Positions 8,873 through 17,720 of a stretch of DNA of 64,000 nt are shown in pieces. The stretch covers positions 240,763-304,762 of the forward strand of contig NZ_BMCM01000005.1 in assembly GCF_014635185.1 (NCBI RefSeq). Direction: 5' to 3'. Made by a program: the position numbers and the translations under genes. This stretch comes from Microbacterium murale. Lineage in GTDB: Bacteria; Actinomycetota; Actinomycetes; Actinomycetales; Microbacteriaceae. Every line of letters starts with the position of its first letter. Position 1 is the stretch's first letter. The notes beneath the pieces are model-generated. The model was given only the letters and a program-made list of their open reading frames with translations, was not told where the DNA came from and searched no databases.

Positions 8873-10497
8873 ACGGACGGTTCGATCACGACGTGGTAGT
8901 CATCGGCTCCGGTTTCGGGGGTTCGGTGGCGGCCCTGCGCTCGGTCGAGAAGGGGTATCGGGTGCACGTGTACGAAGCGGGGCGCCGCTTCGCCGACGAC
9001 GACTTCGCGAAGACGTCGTGGGACGTCAGGCGCTATCTGTGGGCTCCCGCGCTCGGATGCTTCGGCGTGCAGCGCATCCACAAGCTGCCGCACGTCGTGA
9101 TCCTCGCCGGGGCGGGCGTCGGCGGCGGATCGCTCAACTACGCCAACACGCTCTACCGGCCTGGCGAGGAGTTCTTCGTCGATGGGCACTGGCCCGGCGG
9201 GTTCGATTGGGAGCAGGAACTCGATCCGCACTATGCGACGGCTCGGCGGATGCTGGGCGTCGTCGAGCGCTACCCGCACACGGGACCGGTCGAGCGGATC
9301 ATGGCCGGGGCGGCCGAGGATCTAGGTGTGGGCGATACGTTCCGGCACGCGCCGGTCGGCGTGTACTTCGGCAAGCCGGGCGTGACCGCTCCCGACCCTT
9401 TCTTCTCCGGCGATGGGCCGGCCCGCACCGGCTGCACGCTCTGCGGCAACTGCATGGTGGGCTGCCGGGTGGGCGCGAAGAACACGCTCGCGAAGAACTA
9501 TCTCGCGCTCGCCGAGAAGCGCGGCGTCGTGATCGAGCCGCTGCGCACGGTCGTCGATGTGAAGCCCCTCGACGGCGGCGGCTACGCCGTGACGACGGTG
9601 CGCAGCGGATCGTGGATCCGGCGTCCGAGAACAGTGACCGCCGAGCAGGTCGTGTTCGCCGGCGGCACCTGGGGCACGCAGTCCCTTCTGCATCGGATGA
9701 AGGCGACCGGCTCGCTCCCCCGACTGTCCGAGTCCCTCGGTCACCTCACGCGGACGAACTCCGAAGCGCTGGACGGCGCCATCTCGGTCGCCGTCCCAGA
9801 GAAGGTCGGCCTCGCTCACGGTGTCGCGATCACGACCTCGTTCCACGTCGACGAGCGCACTCACGTCGAGAACGTGCGCTACGGCCCCGGTTCGAACCTG
9901 ATGGGGATGCTGGCCACCGGACTCGTCGACGGTGGTCGTCCCCTCGTCTCGCGGATCGGGGCGCTCATCGTGCAGCTGCTCCGGGCTCCCCTCACCACCC
10001 TCCGACTCGGCTCGCTGCGACGCTGGAGCGAGCGGGGCATCATCGCGCTCGTCATGCAGACCGCAGACAACTCGCTCACGCTCTCGGTGAAGCGGCGCTT
10101 CGGCCGATATCGCCTGACGAGCGCACAGGGCGAGGGAGAGCCGAACCCGTCCTACCTGCCAGGGGCCCACCGCGCCGCTCGTGCGATCGCGGCACGGCTC
10201 GAGGATGAGGGCGGCGTGCGCACCGAAGCCCGCGGCTCATGGCCGGAGGTGTTCGGCATCCCGCTGACTGCGCACTTCCTCGGCGGCGCGATCGTCTCCG
10301 CCTCCCCAGAGCGGGGCGTCGTCGACCCGTACCACCGCATCTGGGGATACCCGGGGCTGCACGTCGTCGACGGCGCCGCCGTGCCGGCCAATCCCGGTGT
10401 GAATCCCTCCTTGACAATCACCGCGATGGCTGAGCGGGCGATGGCACGCTGGCCGCAGCGCGGCGAGCAGGATTCTCGGCCGCCGCAATCGAACTGA
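8869..10497 (+). CDS. GMC oxidoreductase, cholesterol-oxidase (ChoD)-like
   Basis: A 542-aa FAD-dependent glucose-methanol-choline oxidoreductase. It has the N-terminal FAD motif VIGSGFGGSVAALR, AGAGVGGGSLNYANTLY near residue 80, a Cys-rich loop CTLCGNCMVGC near 190 as in ChoD-type proteins, and the C-terminal HFLGGA and NPGVNPSLTITAMAER blocks that hold the catalytic residues. No signal peptide is evident. Coupled by a 4-bp overlap to the lipid kinase, it probably oxidises a hydroxyl on a lipid-like compound; sterol activity should not be assumed. Confidence 0.87.
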   Translation: MNGRFDHDVVVIGSGFGGSVAALRSVEKGYRVHVYEAGRRFADDDFAKTSWDVRRYLWAPALGCFGVQRIHKLPHVVILAGAGVGGGSLNYANTLYRPGEEFFVDGHWPGGFDWEQELDPHYATARRMLGVVERYPHTGPVERIMAGAAEDLGVGDTFRHAPVGVYFGKPGVTAPDPFFSGDGPARTGCTLCGNCMVGCRVGAKNTLAKNYLALAEKRGVVIEPLRTVVDVKPLDGGGYAVTTVRSGSWIRRPRTVTAEQVVFAGGTWGTQSLLHRMKATGSLPRLSESLGHLTRTNSEALDGAISVAVPEKVGLAHGVAITTSFHVDERTHVENVRYGPGSNLMGMLATGLVDGGRPLVSRIGALIVQLLRAPLTTLRLGSLRRWSERGIIALVMQTADNSLTLSVKRRFGRYRLTSAQGEGEPNPSYLPGAHRAARAIAARLEDEGGVRTEARGSWPEVFGIPLTAHFLGGAIVSASPERGVVDPYHRIWGYPGLHVVDGAAVPANPGVNPSLTITAMAERAMARWPQRGEQDSRPPQSN

Positions 10498-10524
10498 TCA
10501 GCCGTGGTGCCACTGCGACCGGTG

Positions 10525-10566
10525 GATCACGAGGCGACGGCCGCTCATAGGCCGCGCATCGTGATC
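10525..10566. terminator. Hairpin at convergent ends of GMC oxidoreductase and monooxygenase genes
   Basis: GATCACGA (10525-10532) pairs with TCGTGATC (10559-10566), and CGGCC pairs with GGCCG inside. The right arm overlaps the last codons of the monooxygenase gene. No T-tract. Confidence 0.55.
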
Positions 10567-11663
10567 AGATCAGCCGCGCCGCTGCGCAGCGGCGGCAAGC
10601 CGAGCGCCCTGATCACCGTGTTGCGAACCCCCAGACCGACGCCATGCGCGGGGCGCCCCATCGTCATGTAGAACGATGAACGTCGCTGAGCCCGCGCGGC
10701 GGAACGCAGCACGCGTCGTTCGTATGCGCTGAAGTCGGGGGCCGCCCCGCGCAGCGACATCTCGATGGCTGCGGCGAGTTGTCGTGCACCGTTCCAGCCG
10801 AGGTTCATGCCCTGCCCTCCGATCGGACTGGTCTCATGCAGGGCATCGCCGACGAGCACCACGCGGCCCACGGCCGCGTGCATCGCCCTATGCTGCTGCG
10901 CTCGAAACGCCGTGGGCACGATCTCCGTCGTCTGATCGAGTCGGATGCCGGTGCGCTCCTCGATCGCCTGCGCGAAGGCGGCTCCATCGTGCAGTCGGTC
11001 CTGCGGATCCGCCACGACCCACCGCCTCCTCCCCTCCGGCAGCGGGAAGGACTCCACGATTCCGCCCGGCTCGCAGTACAGGTGCACTCTCGTGCTCGGC
11101 TCCTCATCGGCAATATCCGTCATCGAGTACGACCCGCTTCCTGACCGTTCACGCCAACGGATGCCCAGGCGGCGACGGATCGCGCTGCGCACTCCATCCG
11201 CCGCGACGACGATGGACGCGGTGACCTCACGGACCACCCCACCGGCTTCGACATCCAGGCGCACCACGTCCCCCTCATCGAGGACATCGCGTACGACGTG
11301 GCCGAGGTGCACAGCATCCGTTCGCAACTCCGCGAGCCGTTTGACGAGCAGCGCATGCGTGCGGTGCTGCGGAAGGATCAGCACCTGCTGGCGCGTCGTG
11401 AACGAGACCGAGGCGAGCACTCGACCGCCGCAGAGAACGTCGCCCCCGTCCAGCGCCAGCGCCTGACGTCTGGCGTCCTCACCCACACCCACCGCGTCGA
11501 GGGCCGCTCGGCCCGGTGGATGGATGCCGATCGCCCGGGAGCGGTCATCTCCTGCCTCCCGTCGCTCGTACACGGCGACATCGATCCCGTCCTGCGCCAG
11601 CAGGCACGCCAGCAGCAGGCCGACGGGGCCCCCGCCCACGATCGCGACGTCATGATCCGGCAT
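10545..11663 (-). CDS. FAD-dependent aromatic monooxygenase of the type III PKS operon
   Basis: A 372-aa class A flavin monooxygenase (UbiH/PHBH fold). It shows the N-terminal GGGPVGLLLACLLAQDG dinucleotide motif, an internal DGVRSAIRRRLGI (DG motif) near residue 150, and VLVGDALHETSPIGGQGMN (GD motif) near 265. It overlaps the upstream methyltransferase by 14 nt and is the last gene of a PKS-methyltransferase-monooxygenase operon. The arrangement is that of srsABC in Streptomyces griseus, where the flavoprotein hydroxylates a methylated alkylresorcinol to a quinol. The same role is likely here by analogy. Confidence 0.87.
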   Translation of the reverse strand: MPDHDVAIVGGGPVGLLLACLLAQDGIDVAVYERREAGDDRSRAIGIHPPGRAALDAVGVGEDARRQALALDGGDVLCGGRVLASVSFTTRQQVLILPQHRTHALLVKRLAELRTDAVHLGHVVRDVLDEGDVVRLDVEAGGVVREVTASIVVAADGVRSAIRRRLGIRWRERSGSGSYSMTDIADEEPSTRVHLYCEPGGIVESFPLPEGRRRWVVADPQDRLHDGAAFAQAIEERTGIRLDQTTEIVPTAFRAQQHRAMHAAVGRVVLVGDALHETSPIGGQGMNLGWNGARQLAAAIEMSLRGAAPDFSAYERRVLRSAARAQRRSSFYMTMGRPAHGVGLGVRNTVIRALGLPPLRSGAADLITMRGL

Positions 11664-12366
11664 CTGCCACCTCGTACCGCAGCTCGATCCGCGCGGGAAG
11701 AGCGGTCCGCACCCGCCATCCGCTGGGGACGACGGCGGAGAGCTCGGCGGGCGTGTAGGCGCGCCGGATGCTGGTGAGCCCGTCCGCGCGGATGAAGGAG
11801 CCGGCGAGCAGATTCCTCGCGAACGGCAGCGTGCCGACCGCGAAGCCCAGGTATGCGAACCGGCTGCGTGCGATGTCGCGATGCATGACGAGACCGCCGG
11901 CCGAGGTGAGTGCGACGGAGTCCCGCAGCACCGCAGACAACTCCTCGCCGCTCAGATGGTGCAGCAGGTGGTTGGAGATCACGATGTCGAAGGTCTCGCC
12001 GGCATCCACGAGCTCACTCGTGTACGCGCACCGGTACTGCACTCCGCCGCCGCGGCCGCGTGCCCACCCGATGGCTCGCGCGTCGGCATCCAGCGCCGTG
12101 ACCTCGACCGCCAGCCCGTCTCTGCGCGACCAGTCGGCGAGCGCCCGCGACACATCCCCGCCCCCGGCGCCGACGTCGAGGATCCGGATCGGCCGCTTTC
12201 GCGCCAGGGGACGGATGTCCTGTCGGTACACGGCTCTCCACCGCGACACGACCGCATTGATCAGTGGGAAGCGCTCGTAGGTGCGCTCGAGCATCCGAAG
12301 GTCCGCATCCGGATCGTCCATCAGCTCACGGGCATCGACAGCACGCGCCGAGAGATCAGCTCTCAT
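11650..12366 (-). CDS. SAM-dependent methyltransferase of the type III PKS operon
   Basis: A 238-aa class I methyltransferase with SAM-binding motif I RILDVGAGGGDVSRAL near residue 61 and a downstream DIVISNHLLHHLSGEE motif near 115. It lies between the polyketide synthase (11-nt overlap at its start) and the monooxygenase (14-nt overlap at its end). By analogy with SrsB it would methylate the phenolic polyketide; C- versus O-methylation cannot be told from sequence. Confidence 0.85.
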   Translation of the reverse strand: MRADLSARAVDARELMDDPDADLRMLERTYERFPLINAVVSRWRAVYRQDIRPLARKRPIRILDVGAGGGDVSRALADWSRRDGLAVEVTALDADARAIGWARGRGGGVQYRCAYTSELVDAGETFDIVISNHLLHHLSGEELSAVLRDSVALTSAGGLVMHRDIARSRFAYLGFAVGTLPFARNLLAGSFIRADGLTSIRRAYTPAELSAVVPSGWRVRTALPARIELRYEVADAGS

Positions 12367-13519
12367 GACTCCCCGGTGCGACGACGGTCATCAGCGCGCA
12401 TTCGGCCGTGAGCCCCGGCCCGAATGCCATCGCCGCGACACGTTCCCCGTTCTGCGCCCCCTCGTCCAGGATCCGACGCATGACGAACAGCACCGTCGCG
12501 CTGGACATGTTGCCGTACTCCCGCAGCACTTCTCTGGCCGGCACCATCTGCGCATCTGAGAGGAGAAGCTTCTCCTGCACCCGATCCACGATGCTGCGTC
12601 CGCCGGGATGGATCGCCCAGTGCGCGATGCGCTCGCCGATCGAGTCGTTCTCGAATGCCTCGGCCAACGGCCCCTCCGGCGCGTACAGCGGCCTGAGTGC
12701 ATCGTGGATGTGATCGCCGATGAGCTGCGGGACAGCCGTCGACAGGACCATCTCGAATCCGTGGTCGCCGATCGTCCACGCCATGTCCTCTTTGCCCTCC
12801 GGGATGATGCCCGTGTGGAATCGATCGAGCGCGAGACCAGCCACCGCGGAGTCGAAGGTCCGAGACGTGACGAGTCCGGCCGCCGCGCCGTCCGCGAACA
12901 GCGAGGTCGCGACGATCATGTCCGGGTCATCGGTGGAGCGCAGGTGCAGCGTGCAGAGTTCGACGCTGACCACCAGCACCACGGCATCCGGATCTCCCGC
13001 GCAGAACTCGCTCGCCGCTCGCAGCGCGGGCATCGAGGCGTAGCAGCCCATGAAGCCGAAATGCTGACGGCGCACGCCGTCTCGCAGTCCGAGCGCACGG
13101 ACGATCTCGTAGTCGGGACCGGGTGCATAGAACCCCGTGCACGAGACGGTGATGACGTGGGTGACATCGGCGGCGGTGATGTCGGGGTCGGCATCGAGCG
13201 TGCGTCTGGCCGCCTCGACGAACAGCCGCCCCGCCTCGCGGATGTACACCTCGTTGCGCGCCTTCGTGCCCGGCTCAAGCAGGAGGCCGGTGTCTCGGTC
13301 GAAGAACTGCGGCTCGGCGATGTCAGCGGTGAAGGACAGCTCCTCCAACACGGTATGCCGGGTGTCGATACCGGATCCGTTGAACGATGCCGAGACGATG
13401 CGCTTGGCGAGGCGGCTGAGCTCCGGCTGCGCGGCGAAGACGTCTCGCACCTGCTCCTGCTCCAGCACCGTCTCCGGCACGATCGTCTGGATGGAGCGCA
13501 GCAGAGCAGATGGCGTCAT
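12356..13519 (-). CDS. Type III polyketide synthase (chalcone/stilbene synthase family)
   Basis: A 387-aa homodimeric ketosynthase. The Cys-His-Asn triad is visible: Cys127 in THVITVSCTGFYAPG, His304 in HWAIHPGGRSIVD and Asn337 in EYGNMSSATV. Length is standard. I start at the ATG at 13519, with GAG 8 nt before it; an in-frame GTG lies three codons earlier at 13528. It extends an acyl-CoA starter with malonyl-CoA, and the partner genes point to a modified phenolic lipid (alkylresorcinol or quinone). Starter specificity cannot be read from sequence. Confidence 0.92.
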   Translation of the reverse strand: MTPSALLRSIQTIVPETVLEQEQVRDVFAAQPELSRLAKRIVSASFNGSGIDTRHTVLEELSFTADIAEPQFFDRDTGLLLEPGTKARNEVYIREAGRLFVEAARRTLDADPDITAADVTHVITVSCTGFYAPGPDYEIVRALGLRDGVRRQHFGFMGCYASMPALRAASEFCAGDPDAVVLVVSVELCTLHLRSTDDPDMIVATSLFADGAAAGLVTSRTFDSAVAGLALDRFHTGIIPEGKEDMAWTIGDHGFEMVLSTAVPQLIGDHIHDALRPLYAPEGPLAEAFENDSIGERIAHWAIHPGGRSIVDRVQEKLLLSDAQMVPAREVLREYGNMSSATVLFVMRRILDEGAQNGERVAAMAFGPGLTAECALMTVVAPGSHES

Positions 13520-13567
13520 ATGTGTCACTCAAGCACGACACGGCCTTCTCAGGGAAGGGGGTTGCTC

Positions 13568-14185
13568 TCAGACGCCGAGTGCGCGAGCGAGCTTGGATCC
13601 GGATGCCGCGTGCCTGCCGCCGGCGGCGAAGACGGCGGCCTCGACCGCGGTGAAGAACGCCTCACGTCCTGCGGCGTCCGCGGGTGCGGCAGGGCCGAGT
13701 TCCATCTCCCATTCGCGCCATTCGCGCTCGATTCCCGAACGGAGATCCGTGGCGCGTACGTGATCGTCGACGAACTCCGCGACGACGCCGGCCGGTCCCG
13801 TCAGCAGATACGCCGTGCGGTCGTTGCGGATGCGAGCGAGCGGGGTGAGCTGGCCGGTCGTCCATCGCGAGACCGCGGTGGTCACGGCATCCGGCACGCT
13901 ATCGGACTCGCCCAGCGGCCAGCCGAGTTCGAGACGTCCGTCGCCCTCGCGCGGACCCTTGATGTGCCAGCCCTCGTCCGGCCCACCGGTGCGGCGGCGC
14001 AGCGCCACTCCGGAGCGCGACAGGGCGGCGTCCACCGTGTCGAAGTAGCGGGCATCGAGGGCTCGATGCTCGCCGGAGGTCACGGCGTCCACACCGGGGA
14101 CAGCATCCCAGGCCGGCAGGGGCGTCGCGGTGTCGACGTCGTACTTGCGCTCGACCTCGACTGTGCGAGAGGGCTCAGTCGTCAC
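13568..14185 (-). CDS. CYTH-domain protein (triphosphate tunnel fold)
   Basis: A 205-aa protein beginning with the CYTH signature EVERKYDV (ExExK). Downstream are RYFDTVDAALSRSGVALRRR and GWHIKGPREGDGRLEL, the alternating charged strands that line a triphosphate tunnel. Family members hydrolyse inorganic triphosphate or thiamine triphosphate. No CHAD domain is fused. The start is GTG. It lies 5 nt downstream of a small hypothetical gene. Confidence 0.85.
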   Translation of the reverse strand: MTTEPSRTVEVERKYDVDTATPLPAWDAVPGVDAVTSGEHRALDARYFDTVDAALSRSGVALRRRTGGPDEGWHIKGPREGDGRLELGWPLGESDSVPDAVTTAVSRWTTGQLTPLARIRNDRTAYLLTGPAGVVAEFVDDHVRATDLRSGIEREWREWEMELGPAAPADAAGREAFFTAVEAAVFAAGGRHAASGSKLARALGV

Positions 14186-14190
14186 TGCTT

Positions 14191-14406
14191 TCAGTCGTCA
14201 CTGGGCGTGATGTCGTCGCTGGACTCGACGAACCAGAATCCCACCTCTGTCGGCCCGTCGCTCGCGCCGGTGTTGGCGGCTGCGGCGCCTCGCCGGTAGA
14301 TGACCTGGGTCGCGCCGTACGGTGCGATCAGTCTGTCCTGCTCGATGTCTTCGAGAGGAAGGATCTGCCCGTCGAGCGGGCCGTCGTGAAGTCGTGCGAT
14401 TGCCAT
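14191..14406 (-). CDS. Small conserved hypothetical protein
   Basis: A 71-aa protein starting at ATG 14406 (MAIARLHDGPLDGQILPLED). No domain is recognised with confidence. It is acidic at the C-terminus (ESSDDITPSDD), with no signal peptide or transmembrane helix. It precedes the CYTH gene by 5 nt and is probably co-transcribed with it. The frame is open further upstream, but that part has the Arg/Pro-rich look of non-coding translation. Confidence 0.55.
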   Translation of the reverse strand: MAIARLHDGPLDGQILPLEDIEQDRLIAPYGATQVIYRRGAAAANTGASDGPTEVGFWFVESSDDITPSDD

Positions 14407-14441
14407 GTGCTCACCATAGTCCTGAGTGCACGACCTGGTGC

Positions 14442-14924
14442 TCAAGCCACGACGACACCGAGCACCGCGCCGACGATCATCCAGGGGCCGAAAGCGATGC
14501 GAGTGGAGCGGTTCGCCCGGCGCAGCGCCATGAGGGCGAGGGCGTAGAGCGCACCGAGAACGAAGGCGGATGCCGCGCCGACGGCGAGCGCCTGCCACCC
14601 GTGCCAGCCCAGCACCAGGCCGATCACGGCGGCGAGCTTCACGTCTCCTCCGCCGATGCCGCCTCTGCTCGTGGCGCGCAGCACGGCGTATATGCCGCCC
14701 AGCACCAGCATGCCGATCACCGCACCGATCAGCGGGCCGCTGCGGCCCGTCACGAGGACGTCGATCCCCACCAGCGCCAGCAGCGCTGCGAGCGTCGGCA
14801 GCACGATCCGGTTGGGCAGCCGGTGTGTGCGCACGTCGATCACGAGCAGCCAGATACCGATGCCGACCAGCCCGATGTGCACGAGTACGACGACCACGTC
14901 GTACGGCGTCACTGCGGAAGGCAT
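14442..14924 (-). CDS. A24-family prepilin peptidase (peptidase domain only)
   Basis: A 160-aa membrane protein with about five hydrophobic helices. The two catalytic aspartates of type IV prepilin peptidases are present: IDVRTHRLPN near residue 29 and the GxGD-type GGGDVKLAA near 93. The N-terminal methyltransferase domain of PilD is absent, as in TadV/CpaA-like proteins. No pilus genes are in the window, so its substrate must be encoded elsewhere. Confidence 0.85.
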   Translation of the reverse strand: MPSAVTPYDVVVVLVHIGLVGIGIWLLVIDVRTHRLPNRIVLPTLAALLALVGIDVLVTGRSGPLIGAVIGMLVLGGIYAVLRATSRGGIGGGDVKLAAVIGLVLGWHGWQALAVGAASAFVLGALYALALMALRRANRSTRIAFGPWMIVGAVLGVVVA

Positions 14925-15003
14925 GCTCGAAGGCTACGAGAACGGTGGATGCCGTGGGTGGGGCCTGTGGATAACCCGCGTCCCTGCAGTGCGGTGTGAC
15001 GCT

Positions 15004-15294
15004 TCAGAGATCGATGATGTCGAGATCGACGGTGAGCATGTCGCCCTCTTCGATGCCCTGCGCATCGCGGATCGCCTTCTTCAGCGGCAGCACGAAGGCG
15101 TTGTCGCTGAAGAAGATCGAGGTCCGCCAGATGGAGGCGCCGATCCTGGCCTGCACGCGAAGCGAACCGAAGCCTCGCTTCGGCGCGGGCAGTTCACGAA
15201 GCTCCAGCGAGAGCTCCTCGGGCAGGGTCGCGAAGTACCACGCCTCCGTGCGCTTGTCCCAGCGCGTGACCGGACTCTCGAACTCGATCTGCAT
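15004..15294 (-). CDS. DUF1905-domain protein
   Basis: A 96-aa protein matching the DUF1905 beta-barrel family. The pattern WYFATLPEEL, GFGSLRVQARIGASIWRTSI, LPLKKAIRDAQGIEEGDML is characteristic. Function is unknown. It diverges from the SOS mutagenesis operon across a 93-bp gap. Confidence 0.75.
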   Translation of the reverse strand: MQIEFESPVTRWDKRTEAWYFATLPEELSLELRELPAPKRGFGSLRVQARIGASIWRTSIFFSDNAFVLPLKKAIRDAQGIEEGDMLTVDLDIIDL

Positions 15295-15361
15295 GCGTCA
15301 ACGCTATCCCTTAGTCGATTGTCGGATGTGCGAATTAGCATGAGAGCCTCACTTGCTTTAT

Positions 15362-15377
15362 TCGTATATAAGTTCGA
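15362..15377. promoter_or_regulatory. LexA (SOS) box-like site before imuA
   Basis: TCGTAT-ATAA-GTTCGA. The right half matches the actinobacterial LexA half-site GTTCGA exactly; the left half keeps TCG but not AAC. Length and 4-nt spacer fit the consensus TCGAAC-N4-GTTCGA. It ends 10 nt before the imuA start, where a repressor would block initiation. Confidence 0.5.
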
Positions 15378-15387
15378 GGATGGATGC

Positions 15388-16170
15388 ATGGGCACAGCAC
15401 TCTTCGCCCCCTCCGCTCTCCCCCGCGAGGGCGACGACTCTCGCGAGAGCACGGCCTCCCGCGCGCAGGAGGTGCACCGCCTGCGCGGCGAGATCGCCCG
15501 CATGCAGCGGCGGCGCAGCGATGTGCCCTTCCTCCCCCTCGATCCTGCCCTGGAGGGTCTCCTGCCCGATCCTGGCCTGCGGGTCGGCTCCTCCTACTCC
15601 CTCTCCCCTTCGCCGAGTCTTCTGGGTGCTCTGCTCGCCGCTCCTTCGCAGAAGGGGTCGTGGTGCGCGATCATCGGCATGCCCACGATCGGCGTCGAGG
15701 CGATGGCCGGCTTCGGCGTCGAGCTGGAGCGTCTCGTCCTCGTGCCGGATCCCGGTCCGCGTTGGCTCACGGTCGCCACTGCGCTCTCCGAGGTGATCCC
15801 TCTCATCGCGGTGCATCCGCGCAGCAGGGTCGCCGATGCCGACATCGCCCGGCTGAACGCGCGCCTGCGTGATCGCGGCTGCACACTGCTGGTCACGGCG
15901 CCCTGGCCACAGAGCGAGGCGACGATCCGCGTGGAGGAGACCGAGTGGCACGGCCTGGGGGCCGGCTGGGGGCTCCTCGCCGATCGCACCGTGACTCTGC
16001 GTGCATCGGGGCGGCGGCATGAGGCTCCGAGTCGGGTGCGGGTGCGGATGCCCACTTCCCTCGGCCGTGTGGATGCCGCGCCGGCACCCCTGCGTCCGGT
16101 GGCGCCGCTGCCGATGCCCGCCCCTCAGACGGTCAATGCCGAATCCGACCGGTGGGCGGTGGCCGGATGA
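15388..16170 (+). CDS. imuA: ImuA-type accessory protein of the SOS mutasome
   Basis: A 260-aa RecA/SulA-like protein found only with imuB and dnaE2. The region VRVGSS..SPSLLGALLAA and GSWCAIIGMPTIGVEAMAGFGVELERLVLV keeps the RecA-fold layout, but there is no intact Walker A lysine, as in mycobacterial ImuA'. I chose ATG 15388 because GAGG lies just before it and the family N-terminus (coiled VHRLRGEIARMQ) follows. Its stop overlaps imuB as ATGA. Confidence 0.82.
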   Translation: MGTALFAPSALPREGDDSRESTASRAQEVHRLRGEIARMQRRRSDVPFLPLDPALEGLLPDPGLRVGSSYSLSPSPSLLGALLAAPSQKGSWCAIIGMPTIGVEAMAGFGVELERLVLVPDPGPRWLTVATALSEVIPLIAVHPRSRVADADIARLNARLRDRGCTLLVTAPWPQSEATIRVEETEWHGLGAGWGLLADRTVTLRASGRRHEAPSRVRVRMPTSLGRVDAAPAPLRPVAPLPMPAPQTVNAESDRWAVAG

Positions 16171-17720
16171 GCATGCCCCCTCGTCATCTCGTGCTGTGGC
16201 TGCCGGACTGGCCGGTGCGCGCGGCGCTCGGAGCACCGCCCGCAGACGAGCCGGTCGCCGTCGTGCAGGCGAACATCGTGATCGCGTGCTCGGCATCAGC
16301 CAGGGCGCAGGGTGTGCGGCGCGGCCAGCGTCGCCGACTCGCGCAGACCCGCTCCCCTGCGCTGCGTCTCATCCCCGCCGACCCCCGTCGCGATGAGCGG
16401 GCCTTCCTGCCCGTGCTGCGGCTGCTGGAAGAGCTGGTGCCCGGCGTCCAGCCGCTGCGCCCTGGCCTTGCCGCGCTGCGTGCCCGTGGAGCGGCCCGTT
16501 ACTACGGCGGAGAGGAGCAGGCGGCTCTGCGCCTCATCGAAGCCCTCGCCGAGCATGACCACCCAGGCACCCGTGCAGCCATCGCAGACGGGCTCTTCAC
16601 CGCCGAGCAGGCTGCACGCCTGGCGGCACCGGCCCTCATCGTCGCGCCAGGCGGCTCGCAGGAGTTCCTCGCCCCTCTCCCCGTGCAGGCGCTGGGAGAC
16701 GAAGAGATCACAGCGCTGCTCGAACGGTTGGGCATCCGCACCCTTGCGGAGTTCGCCGCCCTTGCCGAGAACGACATCCGTGACCGGCTGGGCGAACGCG
16801 GAGCACGGCTGCACGCCCTGGCTTCCGGTGCCGATTCCAGGCCACTGGTGCCGCAGCATCCCGAGCCCGAACTCGCCCGAGAGGTCGTCTTCGAGACGCC
16901 CCTCGAGCAGGCAGATCAGGTGGCGTTCGCAGTGCGGCAGACGGCGGATGCCGTCACCGCAGCTCTCGCCGAGCTCTCGCAGGTGTGCACCGAGGTGCGG
17001 ATCGACCTGACCGATGATGACGGAGCGATCTCGTCACGGATGTGGCTGCATCCCACGTCCTTCGAGGCGAGCGATCTGGTCGATCGGGTGCGATGGCAGC
17101 TGGAGTCGCTCTCCACCCCAGCGAAATCCGACTCTGCAGGATCCGACCCTGCAAAATCCGATCGCGCACCGGCCGGCATCGCCGAGGTGCGGATCGTGCC
17201 GACCAGGGTCGATGACAGCGCCCATCACCAGCCCGGCCTCTTCGGGCAGGGGCCGCAGCAGCGGCTGCACCACGCCGTCTCTCGCGTACAGGCGATGCTG
17301 GGACATCGCGGCGTGGTCACCCCCGTCGTCGTCGGCGGGCGTCGCCTGTCCGATCGGCAGCTGCTCCAGCCGTGGGGCGACAAGGTGCCGCCGGAGCGCG
17401 ATGCCGCCCTGCCCTGGCCGGGCAGCCTGCCTCCGCCGTATCCGTCCGAGGTGTTCAACCCGCCGTTGCCGGCACGGGTGACCGCGGCAGACGGCACGCC
17501 GCCGCGGGTGGACGAGCGTGGCACGCTCTCCGCCGCCCCCGCATGGATCGAAGAGACGGCGGTATCGAGCTGGGCGGGCCCATGGCCGCTGCGCGAGCGC
17601 ACCTGGGACAAGGATCAAGCCCGCCTCGCGCAGCGCCTTCAGATCGTCGACGAGTCGCAGCGCGCCTGGCTGGTGCTCTGGGAAGACGACTCCTGGTGGG
17701 TCGAAGGACGGTACCGCTGA
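16167..17720 (+). CDS. imuB: ImuB, inactive Y-family polymerase scaffold
   Basis: A 517-aa Y-family-like protein (HLVLWLPDWPVRAAL at the N-terminus). It has the palm/finger/thumb organisation and a helix-hairpin-helix-like LLERLGIRTLAEFAALAENDIRDRLGE near residue 195, but no recognisable Mg-binding acidic pair. In mycobacteria ImuB is the adaptor joining DnaE2, ImuA' and the beta clamp. It overlaps imuA by 4 bp (ATGA) and dnaE2 by 1 bp (TGATG), so the three proteins are made together. Confidence 0.9.
   Translation: MSMPPRHLVLWLPDWPVRAALGAPPADEPVAVVQANIVIACSASARAQGVRRGQRRRLAQTRSPALRLIPADPRRDERAFLPVLRLLEELVPGVQPLRPGLAALRARGAARYYGGEEQAALRLIEALAEHDHPGTRAAIADGLFTAEQAARLAAPALIVAPGGSQEFLAPLPVQALGDEEITALLERLGIRTLAEFAALAENDIRDRLGERGARLHALASGADSRPLVPQHPEPELAREVVFETPLEQADQVAFAVRQTADAVTAALAELSQVCTEVRIDLTDDDGAISSRMWLHPTSFEASDLVDRVRWQLESLSTPAKSDSAGSDPAKSDRAPAGIAEVRIVPTRVDDSAHHQPGLFGQGPQQRLHHAVSRVQAMLGHRGVVTPVVVGGRRLSDRQLLQPWGDKVPPERDAALPWPGSLPPPYPSEVFNPPLPARVTAADGTPPRVDERGTLSAAPAWIEETAVSSWAGPWPLRERTWDKDQARLAQRLQIVDESQRAWLVLWEDDSWWVEGRYR

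Noticed and set aside
8869-10497. GMC oxidoreductase as true cholesterol oxidase
   Set aside because: ChoD-like sequence alone does not show sterol activity and no sterol catabolic genes are nearby.
12608-14299. 563-codon open frame on the plus strand over the PKS and CYTH genes
   Set aside because: Antisense to genes with clear motifs; its composition is that of translated complementary strand in high-GC DNA.
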